Origin: Streptomyces sp. 11x1
Lineage (GTDB): Bacteria; Actinomycetota; Actinomycetes; Streptomycetales; Streptomycetaceae
Length of the DNA: 64,000 nt
Direction of reading: 5' to 3'
NCBI RefSeq assembly: GCF_032598905.1
Contig: NZ_CP122458.1
Span: 1,612,001-1,676,000 of the forward strand
Part shown: positions 48,402 to 56,889 of the stretch, piece after piece
How the letters are laid out: each line of letters starts with the position of its first letter
Position numbering within the stretch: the stretch's first letter is position 1
Position numbers and translations under genes: made by a program
The notes under the pieces: generated by a model
Databases searched by the model: none
Told to the model about the DNA's origin: nothing
Seen by the model: only the letters and a program-made list of their open reading frames with translations

Positions 48402-49874
48402 ATGACCTTCACCGACAACCACTCCGAGCTGCCCGGAGACCCGGAGCCGTCCGCGATACCCGGGGCGGGCGAACAGCTCGCGGTCCAGGAACAGCCCGGC
48501 ACCGGCGTGGGCACCACCCACCCGGGGCTCGCCGACCTCTTCGACCGTCCGCTGCTGCGGACCGTGTGGCGCCGCCGCACCCACCGTGTGAGCCGGGGTG
48601 CCAAGGTGTCCGCCGGGACCATGACCTACACCTCCCGCAACGCGGCCGAGCCCCTGACCGAGCTGGAGGAGGCGGTGCTGATCGCGATCACCGGCACCAC
48701 CGGCCTCACCATGCCCGACCGGCCCTTCGAGGACCCGGACAACGGCACCCCCATCATGTCCAAGCCCAACCTGACGATGGCGGGCCGGACCGCGGGCAGC
48801 CCGGACAACGCGCAGGGCACCCACTTCTTCCTCGTCAACGACTCGGGCACCTACTTCCTGCGCAGGCTGGAGCCGGCACCGGACGAGCCGTTCGACGCCG
48901 AGACGCTGATCGCCCGGGCCCGCCGGGCGAAGGTGAAGGTCCTGGACCACCGCCTCGACGTCGCACCGGACCAGCGGGACTTCCCGGCGTACCTGGACTC
49001 CAACCGCTTCCTGTCCAACCTGCCGGGCACGACCCTGCTGTTCCCCGTGGTCGACCTCTCCCACCAGTACGTGAACGCGCTGATGTACCTGCTCACCCAG
49101 CCGGACGGGGCGCGTCCGACCTTCGTGGACGACCGCAACTTCTACCGCCCGGCCGGGGTCCGCGCGTGGGTGCGGAACGGGTTCCTCAACGGGGACCTGA
49201 AGCTGCCGCTCGGCGCGCTCGGCCCCATGCGCACCCAGATCGAGGCGGACCTGCTGCTGCAGAACCTGATGCTCACGGCCGAGGCGATGGGCCTGGGCGC
49301 CTGGATCCACGCCACCATCAACCCGCAGATCGCCCTCGGCGACCCGAAGTTCTCCCGCAGGTACGGCAGGATGCTCGGCTTCGACTTCGTCACCCCGCGC
49401 TGGCGCCCGGCCGACATCTGGCGCTGGCACATCCCCCTGCCGAAGTACGCGAACGTGCGCGCGCACCCGGTCCGGCTGCCCTCCCCCGACGGCGGCGCGC
49501 CGCTGATCGCCGCCGCGTGCCCACCCGTGTTCGGGACCATGTCGGAGGCGGTGCGGAGAATCGTCCGGGACAAGTTCGGCCGCGGCGGCGTCTACACCGA
49601 CCGGGACGTCTTCGCCCGGATCTACCGGGAGGACTACGGGCAGCGCTATCTCACCGAGGCCAGTGAGTACGAGGAGCGGGTGATCGAGTGCGCCCGTGAC
49701 GTCTGCGAGTACATCCTCCGCACGCACGGCCGCTTCCCGGCCCACACGGACGCGATCCACGTCCCGGGCGTGTGGCTCCAGGTCCACCACGTGGAGAACG
49801 AGTACTACGAACGCTTCTTCACCAACGGCCTCACGGACGCGCACCGCGCGCACGCCGGGGCGTGGGGGCACTAG
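48402..49874 (+). CDS. nitroreductase-like protein, 490 aa, companion of the haem fusion
   Basis: No firm family call. The region LLLQNLMLTAEAMGLGAWIHATI near residue 290, together with LTELEEAVLIAITGTTGL near residue 85, looks like the FMN-binding nitroreductase fold (helix with AxxxGLG...). The protein is twice the usual length, with extra N- and C-terminal parts. The end is rich in His, Tyr and Glu (QVHHVENEYYERFF). No signal peptide. GGGGGGAA precedes the ATG. It follows the haem fusion by 72 bp and may supply electrons or further modify its product (inference). Confidence 0.6.
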   Translation: MTFTDNHSELPGDPEPSAIPGAGEQLAVQEQPGTGVGTTHPGLADLFDRPLLRTVWRRRTHRVSRGAKVSAGTMTYTSRNAAEPLTELEEAVLIAITGTTGLTMPDRPFEDPDNGTPIMSKPNLTMAGRTAGSPDNAQGTHFFLVNDSGTYFLRRLEPAPDEPFDAETLIARARRAKVKVLDHRLDVAPDQRDFPAYLDSNRFLSNLPGTTLLFPVVDLSHQYVNALMYLLTQPDGARPTFVDDRNFYRPAGVRAWVRNGFLNGDLKLPLGALGPMRTQIEADLLLQNLMLTAEAMGLGAWIHATINPQIALGDPKFSRRYGRMLGFDFVTPRWRPADIWRWHIPLPKYANVRAHPVRLPSPDGGAPLIAAACPPVFGTMSEAVRRIVRDKFGRGGVYTDRDVFARIYREDYGQRYLTEASEYEERVIECARDVCEYILRTHGRFPAHTDAIHVPGVWLQVHHVENEYYERFFTNGLTDAHRAHAGAWGH

Positions 49875-49922
49875 AGGGAGCACTGAAGGGAGTACCGAGG
49901 GGCGGCAGGGTGTGTCGTTCGG

Positions 49923-49949
49923 GATCCGGCCGGAACGTGCGGCCGGATC
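49923..49949. terminator. hairpin after nitroreductase-like gene
   Basis: GATCCGGCCG and its exact complement flank a 7-nt loop, 48 bp after the stop. It separates this pair from the next gene. Confidence 0.75.
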
Positions 49950-49993
49950 GCGGTAGTTGACAGGTACAAGCGTCGCGGGTGAGATTCCCGTTG

Positions 49994-51469
49994 ATGATGA
50001 TCAACGATCTGACGGCGGCCGAGCGGCGGGTGTGGGACGCCTTTCCGCTCGGCGCGGCGGTGGACTTCGGGGCCGCGGACCGCCCGACCGCCGAGGACGG
50101 TGCCGCCGTGGACGGCGCCGGTTGGGGTCCGGAACGGACCGTCCGGGCGCGGGTGCTGCGGGCGTTGCTGCTGACCGCTCCCCAGGAGGAGGGCGAGGTC
50201 GCGGCCCTCAAGATCGAGGGCGCCCGGATCACCGGCCGCCTGGAGCTCAAGTACGCGACGGTGGAGAGCGTCGTACGCCTCAGCGGCTGTCGGTTCGACG
50301 AGGTGCCCGACTTCTCCGGCGCGCACTTCAACTACCTCAATCTGTCCAAGTCCACCCTGCCCGGCCTGCGTTCGGCACGGGCCCGCGTGGACGGCGGGCT
50401 GCGGCTGACGGAATGCCGTTTCGGGGGGCCGGTGAAGCTCACCGGGGCGCAGATCTCCGGGACCCTGTTCATGGAACGCGCCGAGTTCACCGCGTCGGAC
50501 GGGGAGCCCGCGCTGCGGCTCACCCAGGCGGAGATCGGGGAGGAACTGTGCGCTCCCGGACTGCGCGCGGACGGTGAGGTTCGGCTGGGCGGCGCCCATG
50601 TCGCCGGCAAGATCGACCTGCGCCGCGCCCGGCTGCACCGGCCGGGCGGTACCGCCCTCGCCGCGGAGACCCTCGCCACCGAGTCCGATGTCGTGCTGCG
50701 GCACGCGGACGTACGCGGGCGGGTGGAGCTGCGCGGGACCCGCGTGGGCGGCTGGCTGGAGCTGTCCTACGCCCGGTTGTCCAACCCCGGCGGTACGGCG
50801 CTGCGGGTGAGCAGCAGTGTCATCAGCGAACTGTGGCTGCGCGAGGGCCCGCCGGTGGAGGGCGTCCTGAACCTGCGCCGCGCCCAGATAGAGGTGCTGT
50901 TCGTGGAGCCGGACAAGCTGCCGGACCAGGTCCTGCTGAACAGCCTCTCCTACACCTCCCTGATCCCGCACGTGCCCGCCGAGCGGCGGCTGCCGATGCT
51001 GGAGCGGGACGGGGAGGGGTATCTGCCGTACGCCTACGAGCAGTTGACCGCCGCGTACCGCCGGATCGGTGACGACGACGCCGCCCGGCGGGTCCAACTC
51101 GCCAAGCAGCGCCGCAACCGGGCCACGCTCCGCTGGCACGGCCGGCTCTGGGGCTACGCCCAGGACGCCACCGTCGGCTACGGCTTCCGTCCGCTGCGCG
51201 CGGCGGTCTGGCTGCTGTCGCTGATGGCGGTGGGCTCGCTGGCGTACGCGGTGCGGACGCCCAGCCCGCTCAAGGCGGACGAGGCCCCGGAGTTCAACCC
51301 GGTCTTCTACACCCTCGACCTGCTCCTCCCGATCATCGACTTCGGGCAGGAACGGGCCTACGCGCCCGAGGGCTGGTCGCAGTGGCTGTCGTACGTCCTC
51401 GTCATCACCGGCTGGATCCTGGCGACGACGGTCGTCACCGGTGTGACGCGTACCGTCAGCCGCCAGTAG
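49994..51469 (+). CDS. beta-solenoid-like membrane-anchored protein
   Basis: A 491-residue protein of unknown function. Residues ~60-320 consist of short repeats of the type (G)xLxLxxaxvxGxvxLxgarh, e.g. ITGRLELKYATV, VDGGLRLTECRF, VAGKIDLRRARL and VRGRVELRGTRV. This spacing suggests a parallel beta-helix, like bactofilin or pentapeptide proteins. Two hydrophobic helices near the C-terminus (AVWLLSLMAVGSLAYAV and WLSYVLVITGWILATTVV) anchor it, with the N-terminal part probably inside the cell. The start is uncertain (GTG 49979, ATG 49994 or 49997); GGTGAG lies 10 bases before 49994. Confidence 0.65.
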   Translation: MMINDLTAAERRVWDAFPLGAAVDFGAADRPTAEDGAAVDGAGWGPERTVRARVLRALLLTAPQEEGEVAALKIEGARITGRLELKYATVESVVRLSGCRFDEVPDFSGAHFNYLNLSKSTLPGLRSARARVDGGLRLTECRFGGPVKLTGAQISGTLFMERAEFTASDGEPALRLTQAEIGEELCAPGLRADGEVRLGGAHVAGKIDLRRARLHRPGGTALAAETLATESDVVLRHADVRGRVELRGTRVGGWLELSYARLSNPGGTALRVSSSVISELWLREGPPVEGVLNLRRAQIEVLFVEPDKLPDQVLLNSLSYTSLIPHVPAERRLPMLERDGEGYLPYAYEQLTAAYRRIGDDDAARRVQLAKQRRNRATLRWHGRLWGYAQDATVGYGFRPLRAAVWLLSLMAVGSLAYAVRTPSPLKADEAPEFNPVFYTLDLLLPIIDFGQERAYAPEGWSQWLSYVLVITGWILATTVVTGVTRTVSRQ

Positions 51470-51542
51470 CCTCCGGCTCGCGTGCGTGCACCTCCCGTGC
51501 CCACGGCGCCCGCCCCTCCGCCTCCCGTCCCTCCGGCTCCCC

Positions 51543-53333
51543 TCATCCGACCGGTCGTCGGACGTGCTGGGCGGCGAGGCGCACGGGCGCGTTCTGCGCG
51601 CCGTAGCCCTGGTACCCGGTGTCGCGCTGGACGAGCTCGAAGAAGACCCGGCCGACGGTCTCGGTGTAGCAGTGGCGGAACGCGCCGCCCGCGTCACGGT
51701 CGTAGAGGATGCCGAGTTCCCGGTACGTCTCCAGCTCGCCGTCGGCGAACTCGAACCGTGCGGCCAGGTCGTCGTGGTAGTTCGCGGGGACGGCCAGGAG
51801 CCGGCCCCCGGCCGCGCGGAAGGCGCGGGCCGCGGCGACCACGTCGTCCGTGGCGAAGGCGATGTGCTGGGCGCGGGCCGTGTCGTCGGTCGGCGCGGGG
51901 CCGACGCTGAGGGCGATCCGCACGCGGCCGTCGTCGTTGGTCACCGGACGGCTGCGGAACAGGCCGTAGGGGTCGGCGACATCGACGCTGTCGCTGGCGT
52001 GGAGGCCGAGCACCGTTCGGTGGAAGAGCGCCGCCTCGTCGAACTGGTGCCAGGGCTGGGTGAGCGCGAGGTGGTCGACGCGGTGGACGTGGCCCGCGGC
52101 CTCGGGGTGTGTCACGGGCCGGAAGTCCCCGGTCCAGCTGGGGAGTCCGGGGCGGTCCGTCGCGCAGAAGAAGAGTGCGGTGCCGTCGGGCGCGGCGACC
52201 GCTTCGAGCGGGGCATCCTCGGCGGCCCTGCGGCGCGGCAGCACCGGCGCGAGCAGGGCCTCGGCGCGGCGGGCGGCGCCGGCCGGGTCCGGTGACTCCA
52301 GTCCGATCGCGGCGAGCTGGGTGCCCTCGCGCCGGGCCGCCGCGCCGGTGTTGACCAGCACCCGTGCCTCGCCCTGCCGCCACAGGTCCACCGGCTTGCT
52401 GCGATGGCGCGCGGTGCGGGCGAAGCCGAGCGCGCCGAGCAGCGCGGCGACGGGTTCGGCGTCGGGGGTGACCAGCTCCGCGAAGGCGACGCCCGTGGGC
52501 ACCACCCGCTCCGGCAACGCGGCGATGCCGGCCGCCTCCTGGAGCATCAGCAGCGAGCGGTGGGCGTCCACGGCGGTGGGGCCCGCCTCGGCCTGCCGGA
52601 AGACGTCGTTGAAGACCTCCAGCGACAGCGGCCCGTCGTATCCGGCAGCCCGCACGTGTCCGACCAGTCCGGTGACGTCGAGGCCACCCTGACCGGGGAA
52701 GCAGCGGTAGTGCCTGCTCCACTGCAGCACGTCCATCGCCATCAGCGGGGCGTCGGCGAGCTGGAGGAAGAAGATCTTCTCGCCCGGGATGTCCTCGATG
52801 CCCTTGGGATCGGAGCCCCGGGCCAGGATGTGGAAGCTGTCCAGGCATGTCCCGAGCGCCGGATGGTCGGCCGCCTCCACGATGCGCCACGCATGGTCGT
52901 ACGTACTGACGTGCCGCCCCCACGCCAGCGCCTCATAGGCGACCCGGGCGCCGAACTCCTCGGCGACAGAAGCGAGTTGCCACAGCTGGTCGGCGGCGAG
53001 CGCGTCGTCGTCCTTGGCGAGCGGATGGACGCTGGAGCAGACGAGCACCGTGTCGCAGCCGAGCCTCCCCATCAGCTCGAACTTGTGCCGGGCCCGCCGC
53101 AGGTTCGCCTCGAACAGGTCCGGCGGCACGGCCTCGATGTCCCGCATCGGCTGGTAGAGATCGATGCTCAGCCCGAGATCCGCACAGCGGGCCCTGATCT
53201 CCTCGGGCGTGAGCGGACTCGCCAGCAGATCGTTCTCGAAGATCTCCACCCCGTCGAACCCGGCCCGCGCGGCGGCGGCGAGCTTCTCGGTGAGGGACCC
53301 ACTGAGAGAGACGGTGGCGATGGATGTACGCAT
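51543..53333 (-). CDS. 3-dehydroshikimate dehydratase fused to a hydroxyphenylpyruvate-dioxygenase-like domain
   Basis: A 596-residue two-domain enzyme. Residues 1-~275 are a xylose-isomerase-like TIM barrel (GFDGVEIFENDLL, YEALAWGRHVSTYDHAW, CLDSFHILARGSDP, LSLEVFNDVFR), the dehydroshikimate dehydratase part that yields protocatechuate. Residues ~285-580 form two VOC modules related to 4-hydroxyphenylpyruvate dioxygenase (VDHLALTQP, ending FFELVQRDTGYQGYGAQN). This matches the QsuB/QuiC type of two-domain dehydratase. AGGAG precedes the ATG. It follows the shikimate dehydrogenase gene on the same strand, with a hairpin in the 130-bp gap. Confidence 0.88.
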   Translation of the reverse strand: MRTSIATVSLSGSLTEKLAAAARAGFDGVEIFENDLLASPLTPEEIRARCADLGLSIDLYQPMRDIEAVPPDLFEANLRRARHKFELMGRLGCDTVLVCSSVHPLAKDDDALAADQLWQLASVAEEFGARVAYEALAWGRHVSTYDHAWRIVEAADHPALGTCLDSFHILARGSDPKGIEDIPGEKIFFLQLADAPLMAMDVLQWSRHYRCFPGQGGLDVTGLVGHVRAAGYDGPLSLEVFNDVFRQAEAGPTAVDAHRSLLMLQEAAGIAALPERVVPTGVAFAELVTPDAEPVAALLGALGFARTARHRSKPVDLWRQGEARVLVNTGAAARREGTQLAAIGLESPDPAGAARRAEALLAPVLPRRRAAEDAPLEAVAAPDGTALFFCATDRPGLPSWTGDFRPVTHPEAAGHVHRVDHLALTQPWHQFDEAALFHRTVLGLHASDSVDVADPYGLFRSRPVTNDDGRVRIALSVGPAPTDDTARAQHIAFATDDVVAAARAFRAAGGRLLAVPANYHDDLAARFEFADGELETYRELGILYDRDAGGAFRHCYTETVGRVFFELVQRDTGYQGYGAQNAPVRLAAQHVRRPVG

Positions 53334-53356
53334 ACAGAACTCCTAGAAACCCGGCT

Positions 53357-53376
53357 CGCGCCCTGAAAGGGGCGCG
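53357..53376. terminator. short copy of the GC hairpin repeat
   Basis: CGCGCCC and GGGCGCG flank a 6-nt loop, between the two minus-strand quinate-pathway genes. It shares its core with the hairpins at 7871 and 62041. It may attenuate transcription from the dehydrogenase into the dehydratase gene. Confidence 0.5.
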
Positions 53377-53463
53377 GGGCGTGACATTGTGCGGCTCCGC
53401 CGCGAGGGCGCCACCAGCCACGACGAACCCGCGGCCGACGCGCGCGACCGACCGTCGCGGCGC

Positions 53464-54339
53464 TTAGTTACGGGCGCCCGCGACCCCGGCCAGCTCCTCG
53501 ATGTCCGCCAACATCCGCGAAGCGTCCGGCTCACGCCCCGTGAACAACCGAAACGCGTCGGCCGCCTGGAACACCGCCATCCCTCCCCCGTCCAGCGTGG
53601 CGCAGCCAAGATCCCGCGCGGCCCGCAGCAACGCGGTCTCCAACGGCCGGTACACCACCTCCGCCACCCACAGCCCGGCGTGCAGCAACTCCGCGGCGAA
53701 CGGCAGCCCGGGGTGCGCGGCCATCCCCGTGGGCGTCGCGTGCACGACCCCGTCGGCCGCCCCCAGCAGCGCCGGCAGCGCGTCCGGCGTCGCCGCGGCG
53801 GCCCGTCCCGTACCGAAGTGCCGGTCGAGGGAGGTCGCGAGGTCCGCCGCGCGGTCCGGCATCGCGTCGACGACGGTGACGTGCTCCGCGCCGAGCGTGA
53901 GCGTGGCGTGGGCGACGGCCGCGCCCGCGCCCCCGGCGCCGAGCTGCACCACCTTCTCCAGGGGGACGTCGGGCAGCCCGCGCGCGAAGGACGCGGCGAA
54001 GCCGGTGACGTCCGTGTTGTGGCCGATGGCGCGGCCGTCCTCGAAGACGACCGTGTTGACGGCGCCGAGCGCGGCGGCCTGCGGGGCGAGTCCGTCGAGG
54101 TGCTCGATGACCAGCTGCTTGCAGGGATGGGTGATGTTCAGCCCGTCGAAGCCCAGGTCGCGGGCACCACGCACCAGGTCGCCCACCGCCTCCGGGGCGA
54201 GGCCGAGGTCGTCGATGTCGATCAGCCGGTACAGATAGCGCAGACCCTGCCGGTCGGCCTCCCGCTCGTGCAGAGCGGGGCTGAGGGACGGCCCGATGCC
54301 GGAGCCGACGAGGCCGACGAGATACGAGTCCTTGGCCAC
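53464..54339 (-). CDS. shikimate/quinate 5-dehydrogenase (AroE/QsuD type)
   Basis: A 291-residue enzyme. GSGIGPSLSPALHE is the substrate-binding start, GLNITHPCKQ carries the catalytic Lys, AVNTVVFEDGRAIGHNTD the catalytic Asp, and QLGAGGAGAAVAHA the nucleotide-binding loop. It lacks the NRT motif typical of NADP enzymes; the loop is followed by VVDAMPDRA, suggesting NAD use and a catabolic role. The GTG at 54339 has a strong GGGAGG 6 bases upstream. An ATG further up at 54387 would place the TetR operator inside the coding region and is rejected. It oxidises quinate or shikimate toward dehydroshikimate. Confidence 0.9.
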   Translation of the reverse strand: MAKDSYLVGLVGSGIGPSLSPALHEREADRQGLRYLYRLIDIDDLGLAPEAVGDLVRGARDLGFDGLNITHPCKQLVIEHLDGLAPQAAALGAVNTVVFEDGRAIGHNTDVTGFAASFARGLPDVPLEKVVQLGAGGAGAAVAHATLTLGAEHVTVVDAMPDRAADLATSLDRHFGTGRAAAATPDALPALLGAADGVVHATPTGMAAHPGLPFAAELLHAGLWVAEVVYRPLETALLRAARDLGCATLDGGGMAVFQAADAFRLFTGREPDASRMLADIEELAGVAGARN

Positions 54340-54360
54340 AGCGGCCCTCCCGGCGAGATC

Positions 54361-54382
54361 TAATGTACGAACTAGTACGTTA
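54361..54382. promoter_or_regulatory. TetR operator candidate before the dehydrogenase gene
   Basis: A 22-bp inverted repeat: left arm TAATGTAC, right arm GTACGTTA (7 of 8 positions complementary), with ACTAGT near the centre. It lies in the leader of the minus-strand dehydrogenase gene and upstream of the divergent TetR gene. It resembles a second site at 55223-55243. Confidence 0.65.
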
Positions 54383-54471
54383 GTCATAGCAGCCGCACCC
54401 TCCCCGAGGGAAGACCGCCGCCGCAGCTCCTAGAATCACGGGCACCGGCCGCACTCGCCCGAAGGAACCCG

Positions 54472-55137
54472 ATGACCAGCGTCGAAGAACCGGCACGACC
54501 GAACGGGCGGATCCGTGACGCCGCCCGCACCAAGGCCGAGATCCTCGACGTCGCGACCAAGGAGTTCGCCCGTTCCGGGTTCGCCGGGGCCCGGGTCGAC
54601 GAGATCGCCGCCCGGACCCGCACCACGAAGCGGATGATCTACTACTACTTCGGCGGCAAGGAGCAGCTGTTCACCGCCGTGCTGGAGCGGGCGTACTCCG
54701 TGATCCGGCAGACCGAGCAGGAGTTGGACGTCGAGCACCTGGACCCGGTGGCGGCCATCCGCCGGCTCGCCGAGGTGACGTTCGACCACCACGAGGCGCA
54801 CCCCGACTTCATCCGCCTGGTCAGCATCGAGAACATCCACGAGGCCGAGCACATCGCCTCCTCCGAGATGCTCGCCAAGATCGGCTCGCCCGCGCTGGAC
54901 GTGATCCGCCGGATCCTGGAGTCCGGCCAGGAGTCCGGCCTGTTCACCGCCGACGTCGACGCCGTCGACCTGCACGCGATGATCAGCGCCTTCTGCTTCT
55001 TCCGGGTCGCCAACCGGCACACCTTCGGCGCCCTCTTCGGCCGCGACCTGGTCGACGCCGGACGCCGCGACCACTACCGGCAGATGCTCGGCGACATGGT
55101 GATCGCCTACCTGACGGCGGACCGCGCGGCGGACTGA
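54472..55137 (+). CDS. TetR-family regulator of the quinate/shikimate cluster
   Basis: A 221-residue regulator. The N-terminal helix-turn-helix reads FARSGFAGARVDEIAARTRTTKRMIYYYFGGKEQLF, closely TetR. The C-terminal ligand domain is typical of the group including VVNRHTFG-like sequence (RVANRHTFGALFG). It is divergent from the dehydrogenase gene and followed by the permease gene on the same strand. Two similar operator-like sites, before the dehydrogenase and before the permease, suggest it represses both arms until a pathway intermediate is present. Confidence 0.9.
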   Translation: MTSVEEPARPNGRIRDAARTKAEILDVATKEFARSGFAGARVDEIAARTRTTKRMIYYYFGGKEQLFTAVLERAYSVIRQTEQELDVEHLDPVAAIRRLAEVTFDHHEAHPDFIRLVSIENIHEAEHIASSEMLAKIGSPALDVIRRILESGQESGLFTADVDAVDLHAMISAFCFFRVANRHTFGALFGRDLVDAGRRDHYRQMLGDMVIAYLTADRAAD

Positions 55138-55222
55138 GGCCACCCGCACGTCCGCGACGAAATCCTTCGGCGGCACCTCTTGACACCCGGGAAACGTCGG
55201 CGCAACATCCGTAGCCAAGCAC

Positions 55223-55243
55223 TACTAACTATCCAGTGCGTTA
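55223..55243. promoter_or_regulatory. second TetR-type operator candidate before the permease gene
   Basis: Read on the minus strand this A/T-rich stretch begins TAACGCACTGGATAGTTAG and matches the site at 54361-54382 at about 14 of 21 positions. It lies 142 bp before the permease start in an otherwise GC-rich gap of 247 bp. Confidence 0.5.
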
Positions 55244-55384
55244 ATTAAGCCGGGTGCCCGGCACGGCTGTCCCACCACCCCCGGGGATCGGCCCCCTCCC
55301 CCCTGTTGTGACCTGTCCCGCCCTGTCTTGCCTTCCTCCGCTTCACCCCCCTCTCATGGGGGAGATCCCTCGAAGGAGCACGCC

Positions 55385-56725
55385 GTGTCCGTCCCCGCCG
55401 CACCGCCCGGCCAGCCCAAGAAGGCCGCCACGGCCGCCTGGATCGGCAGCGCCCTGGAGTACTACGACTTCTTCATCTACGGCAGCGCCGCCGCCCTGAT
55501 CTTCCCGACGGTCTTCTTCGACGAGTCCGACCCGGCCACGGCGACCCTGCTCTCCCTGGCCACGTTCGGCGTCGCCTACGCCGCACGGCCGATCGGCGCG
55601 CTGTTCCTCGGGCACTACGGCGACCGCCTCGGCCGCAAGAAGATCATGGTCTTCACGCTGATCCTGATGGGGCTGTCGACGTTCCTGATCGGCTGTCTGC
55701 CCACCCGCGACCAGGTCGGCACCCTCGCCCCGGTCCTCCTGGTGATCTGCCGTGTCCTGCAAGGCATATCGGCGGCCGGTGAGCAGGCCAGCGCGAACTC
55801 GATGACGCTGGAACACGCGCCGTCGGACCGGCGCGGCTTCTTCACCAGCTTCACCCTGAGCGGCACCCAGGGCGGGCAGCTGCTGGCCACCCTGGTCTTC
55901 ATCCCGATCGCCGCGCTCCCCGAGGACCAGTTGCTCTCCTGGGGCTGGCGCGTCCCGTTCTGGATGAGCATCGCCGTCGCCGTCGTCGGCTACGTCATCC
56001 GCCGCACCCTGGACGAGACGCCGGCCTTCACCCAGCAGACCGAGTCCGAGGGCGTCGCCAAGCTGCCGCTGGCCATCCTGATGCGCGAGCACTGGGCGGA
56101 CGTGCTCCGGGTGATCGCGGGCGCGCTGGTCGCCTCGGTCTCCACGATCTTCACCGTGTGGGCGCTGGCCTACGGCACGAGCGAGTCGGTCGGCCTGTCC
56201 CGCTCCTCGATGCTGTGGGTGGGCGCGCTCGCCAACCTGGTCGCGCTCGGCGCCATACCGCTGTGGGCCACGCTGTCCGACCGCATCGGCCGCCGTCCGG
56301 TGTTCCTGATCGGCGCGGCCGGCAGTGCGGTGATGATGTTCGTCTACCTGTGGGCGATCTCCACCGGCGCGTACCCGCTGGTCCTGGTCCTGGGCATCGT
56401 CACCTTCGGTGTCGTCTACAGCGCCGCGAACGGCATCTGGCCCTCCTTCTACGGCGAGATGTTCTCCACCCGGGTCCGGCTGTCCGGCATGGCCATCGGC
56501 ACCCAGATCGGCTTCGCCATCGCCGGTTTCGCCGTCACCTTCGCCGCGCAGATCGCCGGTCCGGACGGCGACGACTGGTTCGCCGTGGCCCTCTTCACCT
56601 CGGCGCTGTGCGTCCCGGCGGTCCTCGCCGCGCTCACCGCCCGCGAGACCCACAGGATCCCGACGGAGCTCCTCGGCACCCGCACCCCGCACACGGAGAG
56701 CGACCGGGAGCGCGTCGCGGCCTGA
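55385..56725 (+). CDS. MHS-family MFS permease (shikimate/quinate type)
   Basis: A 446-residue transporter with 12 hydrophobic segments. The start AAWIGSALEYYDFFIYGSAAAL and the loop GHYGDRLGRKKIM are signatures of the metabolite:H+ symporter family that includes shikimate permease ShiA and KgtP. The mid-loop repeat ATLSDRIGRRPVF is also present. AAGGAG precedes the GTG start. Position beside the dehydrogenase, dehydratase and TetR genes makes uptake of quinate or shikimate the best guess. Confidence 0.88.
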   Translation: MSVPAAPPGQPKKAATAAWIGSALEYYDFFIYGSAAALIFPTVFFDESDPATATLLSLATFGVAYAARPIGALFLGHYGDRLGRKKIMVFTLILMGLSTFLIGCLPTRDQVGTLAPVLLVICRVLQGISAAGEQASANSMTLEHAPSDRRGFFTSFTLSGTQGGQLLATLVFIPIAALPEDQLLSWGWRVPFWMSIAVAVVGYVIRRTLDETPAFTQQTESEGVAKLPLAILMREHWADVLRVIAGALVASVSTIFTVWALAYGTSESVGLSRSSMLWVGALANLVALGAIPLWATLSDRIGRRPVFLIGAAGSAVMMFVYLWAISTGAYPLVLVLGIVTFGVVYSAANGIWPSFYGEMFSTRVRLSGMAIGTQIGFAIAGFAVTFAAQIAGPDGDDWFAVALFTSALCVPAVLAALTARETHRIPTELLGTRTPHTESDRERVAA

Positions 56726-56746
56726 GCTACGGCCCGGCCCCGCCCC

Positions 56747-56783
56747 GAGTCCCCGGACACCCACGCGGTGTGGCCGGGGACTC
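56747..56783. terminator. hairpin after the permease gene
   Basis: GAGTCCCCGG and CCGGGGACTC form a perfect 10-bp stem, with an inner ACACC/GGTGT extension, 21 bp after the stop. Confidence 0.85.
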
Positions 56784-56889
56784 CCGCGTGTCGCCGGTGC
56801 CGCGCGCCCCCCGGGCGAAGGCCCGCGCAGCTCGGCGGGATGATGATCACACCGCCGCGACCACGCGGCACCACAGCAGGGGGGACCAT

